Source: Streptosporangium sp. NBC_01495
GTDB taxonomy: Bacteria > Actinomycetota > Actinomycetes > Streptosporangiales > Streptosporangiaceae
Direction: 5' to 3'
Assembly: GCF_036250735.1 (NCBI RefSeq)
Contig: NZ_CP109430.1
Location: 2,976,001-3,040,000, forward strand
Length of the DNA: 64,000 nucleotides
Part shown: one piece after another, positions 1 to 8,874 of the stretch
Position numbering within the stretch: the stretch's first letter is position 1
Layout: each line of letters starts with the position of its first letter
Translations under genes and position numbers: made by a program
Notes under the pieces: model-generated
What the model was told of the DNA's origin: nothing
Seen by the model: the letters and a program-made list of their open reading frames with translations, nothing else
Database searches by the model: none

Positions 1-602
1 GGGACGTCCCCGACGGCTGGCGGCTGGGCGAGGCGGCCTGGACCGTCTACCGGCTGGAGACCCGCGACGGCGTCTGCGAGCTCAGGGTCCGCGGCCTGCC
101 CGCCTCGGGAGCCGAGATCCAGCTGCCCGGCGCGGAGACCGTGCGGGCGCGGCTCACCGACGAGGGCGGCGGGAACGACGGGGGCGACAGGAACGACGGG
201 GGTGGCGGGGGCGGCGGGGGCGCTGACCTGCTCGTCACCCTTGGCGGGACCGCGAGGCGCTACGCCGTCGCCAGGGACGGCGACACCGTCTGGCTCGGCC
301 GTGACGGCGACGCCTGGGCGCTCACCCGCCGCCACCTGGGCGATCCCGGTGACCGGGCCGGCGCGGGCGGCCCCGGGGACGGGCTGGTCCGCAGCCCGAT
401 GCCGGGCACCGTCCTGGTGGTGAAGGCCGGCCAGGGGGAGCGGGTCACCGAGGGACAGCCGCTGCTCATCGTGGAGGCGATGAAGATGGAGCACACCGTG
501 ACCGCGCCGATCGGCGGGGTCGTCGCCGAGCTGCGGGTCCGGGCGGGCCAGGCGGTCGCCATGGACGCCGTGCTGGCCGTGGTCCACGGGGAGGAACCGT
601 GA
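1..602 (+). CDS. Acyl-CoA carboxylase biotin-carrier subunit, 3' end only
   Basis: This is the C-terminal part of a biotin-dependent acyl-CoA carboxylase alpha subunit; the reading frame is open from base 3 and the biotin carboxylase domain lies outside the window. The last ~75 residues form a biotinyl (BCCP) domain with the EAMKMEHT motif at 474-497; the lysine codon at 483-485 is the expected biotinylation site. A Gly/Asp-rich linker (about 165-225) precedes it. The following genes encode HMG-CoA lyase and an acyl-CoA dehydrogenase, the usual company of 3-methylcrotonyl-CoA carboxylase in leucine breakdown, so that substrate is the best inference. Propionyl- or acetyl-CoA carboxylase cannot be excluded from this fragment. 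Confidence 0.9.
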   Translation, partial: DVPDGWRLGEAAWTVYRLETRDGVCELRVRGLPASGAEIQLPGAETVRARLTDEGGGNDGGDRNDGGGGGGGGADLLVTLGGTARRYAVARDGDTVWLGRDGDAWALTRRHLGDPGDRAGAGGPGDGLVRSPMPGTVLVVKAGQGERVTEGQPLLIVEAMKMEHTVTAPIGGVVAELRVRAGQAVAMDAVLAVVHGEEP

Positions 603-802
603 CGGGCACCGCGCCGGTCGCGCCGGCCGTATGGGAACGGCCGGTCGCGCCGGCCGTACGGGAACGCCGGGAGATCGCGACGCGGGCGGTCAGATGGGCC
701 GTGACGCACGACGACGGCGGGGTCACGACCGGATGGGTCGCCGAGGTCGCGACGCCCCCTGCCACGGGGGCCGTGCGGCGCGAGCCGGTGAGGGGGGCAT
801 GA
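599..802 (+). CDS. Possible small translationally coupled ORF
   Basis: A 67-codon frame starts with GTG overlapping the preceding stop (GTGA at 599-602) and ends with TGA overlapping the next gene's start (ATGA at 799-802). Such double coupling is suggestive of a real small gene. Against it, the product has no recognisable domain, is rich in Ala/Val/Arg, and its first third is encoded by a 27-bp tandem repeat (614-667), giving two PVAPAV blocks. There is no paralogue in the window. It may simply be an intercistronic spacer that happens to be open. Confidence 0.25.
   Translation: MTGTAPVAPAVWERPVAPAVRERREIATRAVRWAVTHDDGGVTTGWVAEVATPPATGAVRREPVRGA
614..667 (+). repeat. 27-bp tandem duplication
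   Basis: Two adjacent 27-bp units (614-640 and 641-667) differ at two positions. They lie 11 bp downstream of the carboxylase stop codon, in the spacer before the HMG-CoA lyase gene. Confidence 0.85.
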
Positions 803-1752
803 TGCGCGAGCCACAGCGGGTCCGGGCGGCCGGACTGCCCGAGCGGGTCACGATCTACGAGGTCGGGCCGCGCGACGGGCTGCAGAACGAGGCCGCGGTC
901 GTCCCCGTCGAGGTAAAGGCCGAGTTCATCGCCCGGCTCGCCGCCGCGGGGCACCGGGTGATCGAGGCCACCAGCTTCGTGCACCCCAAATGGGTGCCCC
1001 AGCTCGCCGACGCCGCGGAGCTGCTGGCGGGCATGGAACGGGTCCCCGGGGTGCGCTACCCGGTGCTCGTCCCCAACGAGCGCGGCCTCGACCGCGCGCT
1101 CGAACACGGCGTCGAGGAGATCGCGATCTTCGCCAGCGCCACCGAGACCTTCGCGGGCAGGAACCTCAACCGGACGCTGGAGTCGCAGTTCGAGATGTTC
1201 GAGCCGGTCGTCGCGCGGGCGCTGGCGCACGGCCTGAAGGTGCGGGCGTACGTCTCGATGTGCTTCGGTGACCCGTGGGAGGGACCGACGCCCGTCGCCC
1301 AGGTCGTCTCCGTCGGACGCAGGCTCCTCGACCTGGGCTGCTTCGAGCTGTCGCTCGGCGACACCGTCGGGGTCGGCACCCCCGGCCACGTCGCCGCGCT
1401 GATCGAGGCCTTCGGCGGCCCCTCCCGGCTCGCGGTGCACTTCCACGACACCTACGGCCAGGCCCTGGCCAACACCCTCACCGCCCTGCGCGAGGGCGTG
1501 ACCGTCGTCGACGCCTCCACCGGCGGCATCGGCGGCTGCCCGTACGCCGAGAGCGCCACCGGCAACCTCGCCACCGAGGACCTGGTCTGGATGCTGCACG
1601 GTCTCGGCGTCGAGACCGGGCTTGACCTCTCCTCGCTGGTGGAGACCAGCACCTGGTTGGCCGCGAGGCTCGGCCGCCCCAGCCCGTCGCGGGTCGTCCA
1701 GGCCCTGGGCGAGAACCCGTCCCGCACCACCGCAGAGAACGTCGAGGAGTGA
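799..1752 (+). CDS. mvaB: Hydroxymethylglutaryl-CoA lyase
   Basis: This cytosolic enzyme cleaves 3-hydroxy-3-methylglutaryl-CoA to acetyl-CoA and acetoacetate, the last step of leucine degradation. The 317-aa product is an HMGL-like TIM barrel. It opens with VTIYEVGPRDGLQNE (catalytic Arg-Asp region), has the metal-binding HFHDTYG, and a C-terminal GGIGGCPYA...GNLATED loop carrying the active-site cysteine. An open frame extends upstream to 631, but I chose ATG 799 because AGGGGGG precedes it and the conserved domain begins just after it. A second ATG lies at 802. It belongs to the same operon as the flanking carboxylase and acyl-CoA dehydrogenase. Confidence 0.93.
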   Translation: MMREPQRVRAAGLPERVTIYEVGPRDGLQNEAAVVPVEVKAEFIARLAAAGHRVIEATSFVHPKWVPQLADAAELLAGMERVPGVRYPVLVPNERGLDRALEHGVEEIAIFASATETFAGRNLNRTLESQFEMFEPVVARALAHGLKVRAYVSMCFGDPWEGPTPVAQVVSVGRRLLDLGCFELSLGDTVGVGTPGHVAALIEAFGGPSRLAVHFHDTYGQALANTLTALREGVTVVDASTGGIGGCPYAESATGNLATEDLVWMLHGLGVETGLDLSSLVETSTWLAARLGRPSPSRVVQALGENPSRTTAENVEE

Positions 1753-1754
1753 TC

Positions 1755-2912
1755 ATGCCCAAGCTGACCGAGGAGTACGAGGAGCTTCGCAAGACCGTCG
1801 AGGCGTTCGCCCGCGACGTGGTGGCCCCGGTGATCGGGGACCTCTACGAGCGCGAGCAGTTCCCCTACGACATCGTGCGGCAGATGGGCGCGATGGGCCT
1901 GTTCGGGCTGCCGATCCCCGAGGAGTACGGCGGCATGGGCGGCGACTACTTCGCGCTCTGCCTCGCCCTGGAGGAGCTGGCCAGGGTCGACTCCAGCGTG
2001 TCGATCACCGTCGAGGCCGCGGTGTCGCTGGGCGCGATGCCGATCTACCGGTTCGGCACGCCCGAGCAGCGCGCCGAGTGGCTGCCCCGGCTGACGTCGG
2101 GCGAGATGCTCGGCGCCTTCGGCCTCACCGAGCCCGGCGGCGGATCCGACGTGCCCGGTGGCATGCGCACCACCGCCGTGCTGGACGGTGACGAATGGGT
2201 GATCAACGGTACGAAGGCGTTCATCACCAACTCCGGCACCGACATCACCGGCGTCATCGGCGTGGCCGCGATCACCGGCGAGCGGGCCGGGGGGAAGAAG
2301 GAGATCTCCACGATCCTGGTGCCGTCCGGCACCCCCGGCCTCACCGTCTCGAAGAAGTACTCCAAGGTGGGCTGGAACTGCTCCGACACCCGCGAGCTCT
2401 CCTTCGACGACTGCCGCGTCCCGGCCGGGAACCTGCTCGGCGGGCGCGGGCGTGGCTACGCGCAGTTCCTGCAGACCCTCGACGAGGGCCGCGTCGCCAT
2501 CGCCGCCCTGTCCACCGGCCTCGCCCAGGGCTGCGTGGACGAGTCGCTGCGCTACGTCCGCGAGCGCCACGCGTTCGGCCACCCCATCGGCCACTACCAG
2601 GCCATCCAGTTCAAGATCGCTGACATGGAGGTCCGCACCCACACCGCCCGCCTGGCCTACCACCACGCGGCCGAGAGGATGCTCGCGGGCGAGCCGTTCA
2701 AGAAGGAGGCCGCCATCGCCAAGCTCGTCGCCGGCGACGCCGCCATGGACAACGCCCGCGACGCCACCCAGATCTTCGGCGGCTACGGGTTCATGAACGA
2801 GTACCCGGTCGGCCGCTTCTACCGCGACGCCAAGATCCTGGAGATCGGCGAGGGCACCAGCGAGGTCCAGCGGATGCTGATCGCCAGGGAGCTGGGGCTG
2901 TCCGGCCTCTGA
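1755..2912 (+). CDS. Acyl-CoA dehydrogenase, probably isovaleryl/short-chain type
   Basis: This is a 385-aa FAD-dependent acyl-CoA dehydrogenase that oxidises acyl-CoA to the 2-enoyl-CoA and passes electrons to ETF. The full-length family architecture is visible: an N-terminal helical domain, the AFGLTEPGGGSD flavin loop, and the C-terminal ATQIFGGYGF and EIGEGTSEVQR motifs. ATG 1755 is preferred over GTG 1749 because GAGGAG lies just upstream of it; the spacer to mvaB is 2 bp or an overlap. Given HMG-CoA lyase and a carboxylase upstream, isovaleryl-CoA is the likely substrate, but substrate cannot be read directly from the sequence. Confidence 0.93.
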   Translation: MPKLTEEYEELRKTVEAFARDVVAPVIGDLYEREQFPYDIVRQMGAMGLFGLPIPEEYGGMGGDYFALCLALEELARVDSSVSITVEAAVSLGAMPIYRFGTPEQRAEWLPRLTSGEMLGAFGLTEPGGGSDVPGGMRTTAVLDGDEWVINGTKAFITNSGTDITGVIGVAAITGERAGGKKEISTILVPSGTPGLTVSKKYSKVGWNCSDTRELSFDDCRVPAGNLLGGRGRGYAQFLQTLDEGRVAIAALSTGLAQGCVDESLRYVRERHAFGHPIGHYQAIQFKIADMEVRTHTARLAYHHAAERMLAGEPFKKEAAIAKLVAGDAAMDNARDATQIFGGYGFMNEYPVGRFYRDAKILEIGEGTSEVQRMLIARELGLSGL

Positions 2913-3063
2913 CCCGCTGAAACCCCACTCACGTCGAAGGCCGTCCGGCGGGGGTGTGCGCAGGCCGGTGCGCGCCCCTCGACCGGCCGCACCGGCACCT
3001 GCTTCGGTCACCGTCACCGGGGCGGCTTGACCCGTGTACGACTGACCCTGCGGGTGTCCTTGC

Positions 3064-3290
3064 TGTTGATCTGTCGGTCGCCTCAATGACGGTTGGATGC
3101 GAGCCAACGCCGTCACCGGGAGCCTCTTCGCCTTGCTGGAGTGCGAGCTGATCGACCGACGCACCTTCCACGCCAGGTCAGATGCCGAGCGCGGTGTTCG
3201 CCCACATCGAGGGTTCTGCAATTCACGCCGCCGTCACTCCGCGAACGGCCGGCTCGGCCCCGCCGAATACGAGCGACGCCAAGCCTCCAA
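3064..3290 (+). pseudogene. IS3-type transposase C-terminal relic
   Basis: Fragments of an IS3-family integrase-core transposase C-terminus are recognisable but split between frames. ALLECELIDRRTF is in frame 1, AVFAHIEG in frame 2, then RRRHSANGRLGPAEYERR is in frame 1 again, which implies at least two compensating indels. Upstream motifs, start codon and terminal repeats are missing. It sits between the acyl-CoA dehydrogenase and lgt. Confidence 0.65.
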
Positions 3291-3338
3291 GCCCATTCAC
3301 GAAGACGACTATCCTGCCGGGTAATTGCCTGAAACCGA

Positions 3339-3366
3339 CTGCTGTACAACCTCTGCTGTACGACCT
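3339..3366 (+). repeat. 14-bp tandem repeat upstream of lgt
   Basis: Two head-to-tail copies of CTGCTGTACAACCT and CTGCTGTACGACCT (3339-3352 and 3353-3366) differ at one base and lie just before the lgt start. They could be a regulator site or simple slippage; no regulator is evident. Confidence 0.7.
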
Positions 3367-3393
3367 CGCGGCATGTCGGTAGTGTTCTCTCCC

Positions 3394-4395
3394 GTGACAG
3401 TCGCGAGCATTCCTAGCCCCGCAACGGCGGTCTGGTACGTGGATCTCGGGTTTGTCGAGATTCCGATCCGAGCTTATGCGCTGTGCATGGTTGCCGGCAT
3501 CGTTGTTGCGAGCATCGTCACGGACAGGCGCATGCGCAGCCGTGGCGCGCCTCCGCAGGCTGTTTTCGACATCGCCGTGTGGGCGGTGCCCTTCGGCCTC
3601 GTCGGTGCCCGCCTCTACCACGTCATCACCACCCCGGATAAATACTGGGGCGTCGGTGGTGAGGGCATCGTGGGCACCCTCAGGATCTGGGAAGGCGGCA
3701 TAAGCATTTGGGGCGCTGTCGCCGGAGGTGCGCTAGGTGCCTGGATCGCCTGCAAGAAGATGGGGTTGAGCTTTACGTTCTTCGCTGACTGCATCGCCGT
3801 GGGTCTTCCGCTTGGCCAGGTGGTCGCCCGGCTGGGCAACTGGTTCAACAACGAGCTCTACGGCGGCAGAACCGACCTGCCGTGGGGGCTTGAGGTGCAC
3901 AGGATGTCCAGCGGCGGTGAGGGAAACCCGCCGGTGGGCAGCGCGGCGGTCGGCGCCGATGGCAAGCCCGTTCTGCTGGATGGGCTTTATCACCCCACGT
4001 TCCTCTACGAGATGCTGTGGAACCTCGGTGTAGTTGGGGTTGTCTACTGGCTCGACCGCAAATACAAGTTCGGCAAAGGGCGCGCGTTCGCGCTTTACGT
4101 GATGGCCTACACTGCGGGCCGCGCCTGGATCGAGGCCATACGGACGGACGAAGCCTTGGTCTTCTTCGGCCAGCGGCTCAATGTCTGGGTCGCGCTTCTG
4201 ATGTTCCTGCTCGCCCTGGCTTACTTCATCCTGCGCAAGGGGCCGCAGGAGTTCCTCATCCCTGATCCGGATGGCAAGGGCTTCCTGGCCGTCACCGAGG
4301 AAGAGTTCCTCGCGCACAAAGCGGATGAGCCCCCGGCCGAGGCTGACGATGCCGTCCCTGCGGACGAACCGGACGAGGCGCAGGTCAAGAATTGA
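3394..4395 (+). CDS. lgt: Prolipoprotein diacylglyceryl transferase
   Basis: This membrane enzyme transfers diacylglycerol from phosphatidylglycerol to the lipobox cysteine of prolipoproteins. The ~333-aa product has about seven hydrophobic segments and the Lgt signature RLGNWFNNELYG, plus conserved PLRAYALC-like (IPIRAYALCMV) and HPTFLYE motifs. The C-terminal ~45 residues are an acidic hydrophilic tail, common in actinobacterial Lgt. The frame is open from 3325; GTG 3394 or ATG 3373 are the likely starts, because homologues begin shortly before ASIPSPAT. In many actinomycetes lgt neighbours trp genes; here it is isolated between transposase relics, which suggests local rearrangement. Confidence 0.95.
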   Translation: MTVASIPSPATAVWYVDLGFVEIPIRAYALCMVAGIVVASIVTDRRMRSRGAPPQAVFDIAVWAVPFGLVGARLYHVITTPDKYWGVGGEGIVGTLRIWEGGISIWGAVAGGALGAWIACKKMGLSFTFFADCIAVGLPLGQVVARLGNWFNNELYGGRTDLPWGLEVHRMSSGGEGNPPVGSAAVGADGKPVLLDGLYHPTFLYEMLWNLGVVGVVYWLDRKYKFGKGRAFALYVMAYTAGRAWIEAIRTDEALVFFGQRLNVWVALLMFLLALAYFILRKGPQEFLIPDPDGKGFLAVTEEEFLAHKADEPPAEADDAVPADEPDEAQVKN

Positions 4396-4419
4396 CACAA
4401 ATGTATTCCGCGCTGGTGT

Positions 4420-4690
4420 TCCGCGCCTGAGATTCGTTGGCAGAAGCGGGCAGGGGGTCGATAACCTCTTCGGTCGTCTTGGTCCAGACGAATGGCTTGG
4501 GGCCGGCGTTTTAGTTCTCGATCTCGGTGCGTATCGCGGCGCTGAGGTGGCGGCGGTCGTTGTCCCATACCAGGTCGTTGTCCCATACCAGCACGATCGG
4601 TTCGCCGAGCTGGAGATGGGCGGCATCCAGCAGGGAGATGAACCGGCGGGTGCCGTTCGCCTCCGGCGAGGCCACCGCGTGCGACGCCCC
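4420..4690 (-). pseudogene. Chimeric IS630/DDE transposase relic
   Basis: Read on the minus strand, LLDAAHLQLGEPIVLVWDN resembles the middle of one DDE-endonuclease transposase type. It runs directly into RRHLSAAIRTEIEN, a stop (TAA at 4513-4511) and then NAGPKPFVWTKTTEE, which is the C-terminal end of an IS630-type transposase. The junction therefore appears to join pieces from two transposase lineages, and the second piece is interrupted by a stop. An 18-bp perfect tandem duplication at 4556-4591 repeats the VWDND codons. It is non-functional. Confidence 0.6.
4556..4591 (+). repeat. 18-bp perfect tandem duplication in transposase relic
   Basis: The 18-bp unit GTCGTTGTCCCATACCAG occurs twice without spacing (4556-4573 and 4574-4591), duplicating the LVWDND codons of the transposase relic. 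Confidence 0.9.
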
Positions 4691-4820
4691 GGCCGGGCCG
4701 CCGCTTTGCGGAAGTTTGACGCGACGGCCCGGCGTGGCTCCCGATCCCGTCGGGCACGTTGCGGGGTACAGCGGTTGTGAAGTGCTCGTGAACATCACTG
4801 TGAGGTGATGGGAGAACCAC

Positions 4821-5690
4821 ATGCTGACAGGGTTGCCCGCACTGGGGTCCGGCCTGGGACATCGCGCGGAACTGGCCGAGGCGATCGAGGCGCACGCCGA
4901 CCGGATCGACTGGCTGGAAGTGATCACCGAGCGCTACCTGTTCGCCCCGCCCGACGAGCGTGAGCGGCTGCGGGAGCTGGTTCGCCGGTTCCCGGTCGTG
5001 CCGCACGGGCTGGAACTGTCCATCGGCTCGGAGCGGGAACCGGACGCGGCGTACGTACAGGCACTGGCCGCACTGGTGGCGGACATCGACGCGCCGTGGT
5101 TCAGCGACCACCTGTGCTTCACCCGCACCGACAGGGTCGACGTGGGGCTGCTGGTGCCGCTGCCGAGGACCCGGGAGGTCGCCCGGCGGCTGGGCCGCAG
5201 GGCGCGGCGGGTGCAGGAGGCGGTGGGCAGGCCGTTCCTGCTGGAGAACATCACCTACTACGTGGACCTGGCCACCCCGCTGACCGAGGCGCAGTTCGTC
5301 ACCGAGGTGATGGAGCACTGCGAGTGCGGCCTGCTGCTGGATCTGGCCAACCTCGACATCAACGCGCGCAACCACGGCTTCGACCCGCTGGAGTTCATCG
5401 ACACCATCCCGGTCGAACGGGTCGTCCAGGTGCATCTGGCCGGCGGCGTCGACGGGGACGGGGATCGGCTCTCCCTCGACAGCCACGGTGCCGCGATCCC
5501 GGCCCGGGTGTGGGACCTGCTGGCGGAGCTGGTGTCGCGTACGCGAGTCAACGCCACGCTGGTCGAACGCGACCAGAACTTCCCCGACGACTTCGGCGAC
5601 CTGCTGGCCGAGATCGACCGCGCGCGAACCGTGCTGCGCTCCCGCGCCACCGGAGAGCGAGCGGCGGCACAGTCGGCGGGGGGCGCGTGA
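4821..5690 (+). CDS. DUF692-family multinuclear iron oxidase-type RiPP enzyme (MNIO)
   Basis: This 289-aa protein belongs to the DUF692 family, whose characterised members (MbnB, TglH and relatives) are multi-iron oxygenases that modify residues, often cysteines, in ribosomal peptides. Family blocks are intact: PHGLELSIGS (61-70), FSDHLCF (94-100), LLENITYY (140-147), LLLDLANLDINARNHG (171-186), QVHLAGG (203-209), LDSHG (219-223) and ERDQNFP (249-255). These carry the His/Asp/Glu/Asn residues expected at the metal site. A GGGAGAA ribosome site precedes ATG 4821. The stop overlaps the start of the next gene (TGATG), and a Cys-rich short peptide gene lies downstream, so a RiPP-modifying role is well supported by context. 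The exact modification is unknown. Confidence 0.9.
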   Translation: MLTGLPALGSGLGHRAELAEAIEAHADRIDWLEVITERYLFAPPDERERLRELVRRFPVVPHGLELSIGSEREPDAAYVQALAALVADIDAPWFSDHLCFTRTDRVDVGLLVPLPRTREVARRLGRRARRVQEAVGRPFLLENITYYVDLATPLTEAQFVTEVMEHCECGLLLDLANLDINARNHGFDPLEFIDTIPVERVVQVHLAGGVDGDGDRLSLDSHGAAIPARVWDLLAELVSRTRVNATLVERDQNFPDDFGDLLAEIDRARTVLRSRATGERAAAQSAGGA

Positions 5691-6460
5691 TGGGCGTGCA
5701 GGACGCGCTCGCGGCGATGCTGGTCTGCGAGGCGGAGTCCGCGCTGCTGCGCGAGGACCCCGTGAGGCTGCAGCGCCGGTACGAGCTGAGCGACGCCGAG
5801 CTGGCCATGTTGAGCGGTGCCGCGCCCGACGGCTACCGGGTGACGTACACCGGCGTGCTGGGCAAGCTGCGGTCGGCGGTCGCCGCGTGCCTGCCGGACA
5901 CGGTCGCCGAGCTCCTCGGCGGTCACCGTGCCCTGTGGGAGGAGTTCGCCCGCGGCGTCGTACGCCGCCCGCAGCCGGCGGCGCGGCCGTTCGGGATGTG
6001 GGAGTCCGAACGGCTGACGGCCTGGCTGGCGACCCAAGAGACACCGCGGCTGACCGCCTACGCCCGCTACGAGCTGGCACGCGCCACGCTGGTCCACGAC
6101 CGGGACGCCGCGCTGGCCGCCCGCGACGCCGCCACCGTGGCGGGATCCGGCGACCGGCCGGCCGGGGCGCTCCGGCTGTCGGCCGCCGCCCGGGTCGAGA
6201 CGTACACCCATGACGTCACCGCGGGGCCGCCGATCGGTGAGCTGCCCGCCGGGCGGACGCGAGTGCTGTTGCAGCGCGGCTGGCGGGCGCCCGTCGTACG
6301 GGCCTACCGGATCAGTGACGGCACCGCCATGCTGCTGGCCCGCTGTGACGGCACTCGCGACGCCGCCCAGGTGATCGCCGAGGTGGGCGGTGATCACGCC
6401 CGCGCCGCGGAAACGCTCGCCAAGCTGGTACTGGCCGGTCTGGTATGGCCGCGGTCCTGA
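5690..6460 (+). CDS. MNIO partner protein
   Basis: A 256-aa soluble protein whose start overlaps the MNIO stop by one base, so the two are translationally coupled. The N-terminal ~100 residues are helical and resemble the partner proteins (MbnC/TglI-like, DUF2063-like) encoded beside MNIO enzymes. The last ~70 residues (RVLLQRGWRAPVVRAYRISDG...LAGLVWP) read like a small winged-helix domain with alternating basic and hydrophobic positions, possibly a PqqD/RRE-like peptide-binding module. By family precedent it would deliver the precursor to the MNIO enzyme. I see no catalytic motif. The assignment is by position and general fold impression, not by a diagnostic signature. Confidence 0.7.
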   Translation: MGVQDALAAMLVCEAESALLREDPVRLQRRYELSDAELAMLSGAAPDGYRVTYTGVLGKLRSAVAACLPDTVAELLGGHRALWEEFARGVVRRPQPAARPFGMWESERLTAWLATQETPRLTAYARYELARATLVHDRDAALAARDAATVAGSGDRPAGALRLSAAARVETYTHDVTAGPPIGELPAGRTRVLLQRGWRAPVVRAYRISDGTAMLLARCDGTRDAAQVIAEVGGDHARAAETLAKLVLAGLVWPRS

Positions 6461-6464
6461 CTTC

Positions 6465-7151
6465 TCACGCGCCGCCCGCCGGGAGGGTCCGCACACACCT
6501 TCGCGGGATCGCGGCGGGACATGACCCGACGGGGAGGGCGGTGCCGGTCGCGATGGACCGCGCCGGACGAGACGCCGGTCCGGATCCCACGCCGCCGTCG
6601 CCGGCCTCCACCCCGCGACCGGGGCACGACGCCCGCGGGCGTCGCCACCGATCCTCCGCGCCCGGCGCACCCGGTGTGCCGGACCGCGGAGAAACCGGCC
6701 CGGCATCGGGTCGCCACCTCGCCCTGCCCCGGCAGGCGCTCCTGGAGGGAGAAACATCGTGAACGATGACACCACTCGCGAGGACACGGGGCCCGAGTTC
6801 GTTTTCGAGGCCGTCACCGGCCCCGACGGCCAGGAGATCACGGGCCGCTCGTGCTGCAGCGGTGGTCGCTGCGGCCGCGACGATCCTGATGGGTGAGCCG
6901 GCCGTCTGAGACGGCCGGTGGGAGGCGAGGGAATCTCCCCCGCCTCCCGTCCCACGGATACCGGCCACGGCGCTCCCGGCCTCTCCGGTCGCCTCCCCGC
7001 TGCCGGTCCGCGCGGCGGCCGGGGATGTGTCGTGGCCGTGGGCGGTGGCGTTCGGGGCGGTGAGGAGCGAGACGAGGAGTGTCCCGCAGGTTCCCGCGGT
7101 GACGAGCGCCGTCGCGACCCGGCGTGTGATGGACAGTTGGTTTTCGTTCAT
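6465..7151 (-). CDS. Possible secreted protein antisense to RiPP precursor
   Basis: On the minus strand ATG 7151 has a good ribosome site (TGGAG, 4 bases upstream). The first ~40 residues form a convincing signal peptide: MNENQLSITRRVATALVT, a hydrophobic stretch, then NATAHG as a cleavage site. After about residue 65 (near 6955) the composition becomes Gly/Ala/Arg-rich, and the frame then runs antisense through the hairpin and the precursor gene. The N-terminal part looks real; the rest of the 228 residues is doubtful, so the true product may be truncated or frameshifted. No function can be assigned. Confidence 0.35.
   Translation of the reverse strand: MNENQLSITRRVATALVTAGTCGTLLVSLLTAPNATAHGHDTSPAAARTGSGEATGEAGSAVAGIRGTGGGGDSLASHRPSQTAGSPIRIVAAAATTAAARAARDLLAVGAGDGLENELGPRVLASGVIVHDVSPSRSACRGRARWRPDAGPVSPRSGTPGAPGAEDRWRRPRASCPGRGVEAGDGGVGSGPASRPARSIATGTALPVGSCPAAIPRRCVRTLPAGGA
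6759..6896 (+). CDS. Candidate RiPP precursor, 45 aa, Cys-rich C-terminus
   Basis: A short gene not obvious at normal ORF-length cut-offs. GTG 6759 is preceded by a strong ribosome site (GGAGGGAGAA, 6744-6753). The product has an acidic leader (MNDDTTREDTGPEFVFEAV) and a C-terminal core, ITGRSCCSGGRCGRDDPDG, with three cysteines in a CC-x4-C pattern. The leader/core arrangement and its position 298 bp downstream of an MNIO enzyme and its partner are what is expected of an MNIO substrate. It is followed two bases later by a perfect hairpin. The 298-bp spacer suggests its own promoter. Cysteine oxidation, rearrangement or metal-binding chemistry is plausible by family precedent but cannot be specified. 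Confidence 0.75.
   Translation: MNDDTTREDTGPEFVFEAVTGPDGQEITGRSCCSGGRCGRDDPDG
6898..6918 (+). terminator. Hairpin after the RiPP precursor
   Basis: Perfect 9-bp inverted repeat CCGGCCGTC / GACGGCCGG with a 3-base loop, two bases after the precursor stop. No U-tract follows, as is common in actinomycetes. Confidence 0.8.
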
Positions 7152-7382
7152 GTTCTCCAGGCTCGTCCATGATCGGGCCCCGTCCCTCGCCATGGGGAAC
7201 GGTTTCCCGCCTGGGAGCGGGGCACCGGTCGCCCTCCCGTCTGGGACCACGGTCCTGGACGGGGACGGGCCTGCGGTGCTGAAACTTTCACCGGGCGCCG
7301 GAGGCGTTCGCACAGGTCAGCGTGTCGCAATGTGAGGCGGCGCCGGTGCCGACTACGTCCGGGAGGGGTTGGCCACCTATGG

Positions 7383-7396
7383 TGGGAGCGCTCCCA
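7383..7396. promoter_or_regulatory. CelR/CebR-type operator
   Basis: The perfect 14-bp palindrome TGGGAGCGCTCCCA lies 24 bp upstream of the GH6 cellulase start. It matches the known operator of the LacI-type cellulose-utilisation repressors CelR (Thermobifida) and CebR (Streptomyces), which release DNA on binding cello-oligosaccharide. The repressor gene itself is not in this window. Confidence 0.92.
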
Positions 7397-7408
7397 TGCC
7401 TCCCCTGA

Positions 7409-8760
<1,352 letters not shown>

Positions 8761-8761
<1 letters not shown>

Positions 8762-8808
8762 TCCGGTGCGGCTCGCGCGGTATGCCCCCCGCGCGAGCCG
8801 TACCGGAT
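8761..8808. terminator. Strong hairpin between GH6 and MarR genes
   Basis: Arms of 20 bases (8761-8780 and 8789-8808) pair with one G-U and an 8-base loop, starting at the cellulase stop codon. It can serve both convergent genes. Confidence 0.9.
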
Positions 8809-8874
8809 TCTTCCGCCTTCCCCGTGACCGCGTGGCCGAAGGGGAGAACCGGTCCCGAGGGTCCGTCCCGCGCG

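Noticed and set aside
47..238. Minus-strand ORF with a polyproline run
   Set aside because: It is the reverse of the Gly-rich linker of the biotin carrier protein on the plus strand.
4221..6080. 619-codon minus-strand frame across lgt end and MNIO
   Set aside because: Shadow frame; only the short transposase-like stretches near 4420-4690 are recognisable, and those are described as a relic.
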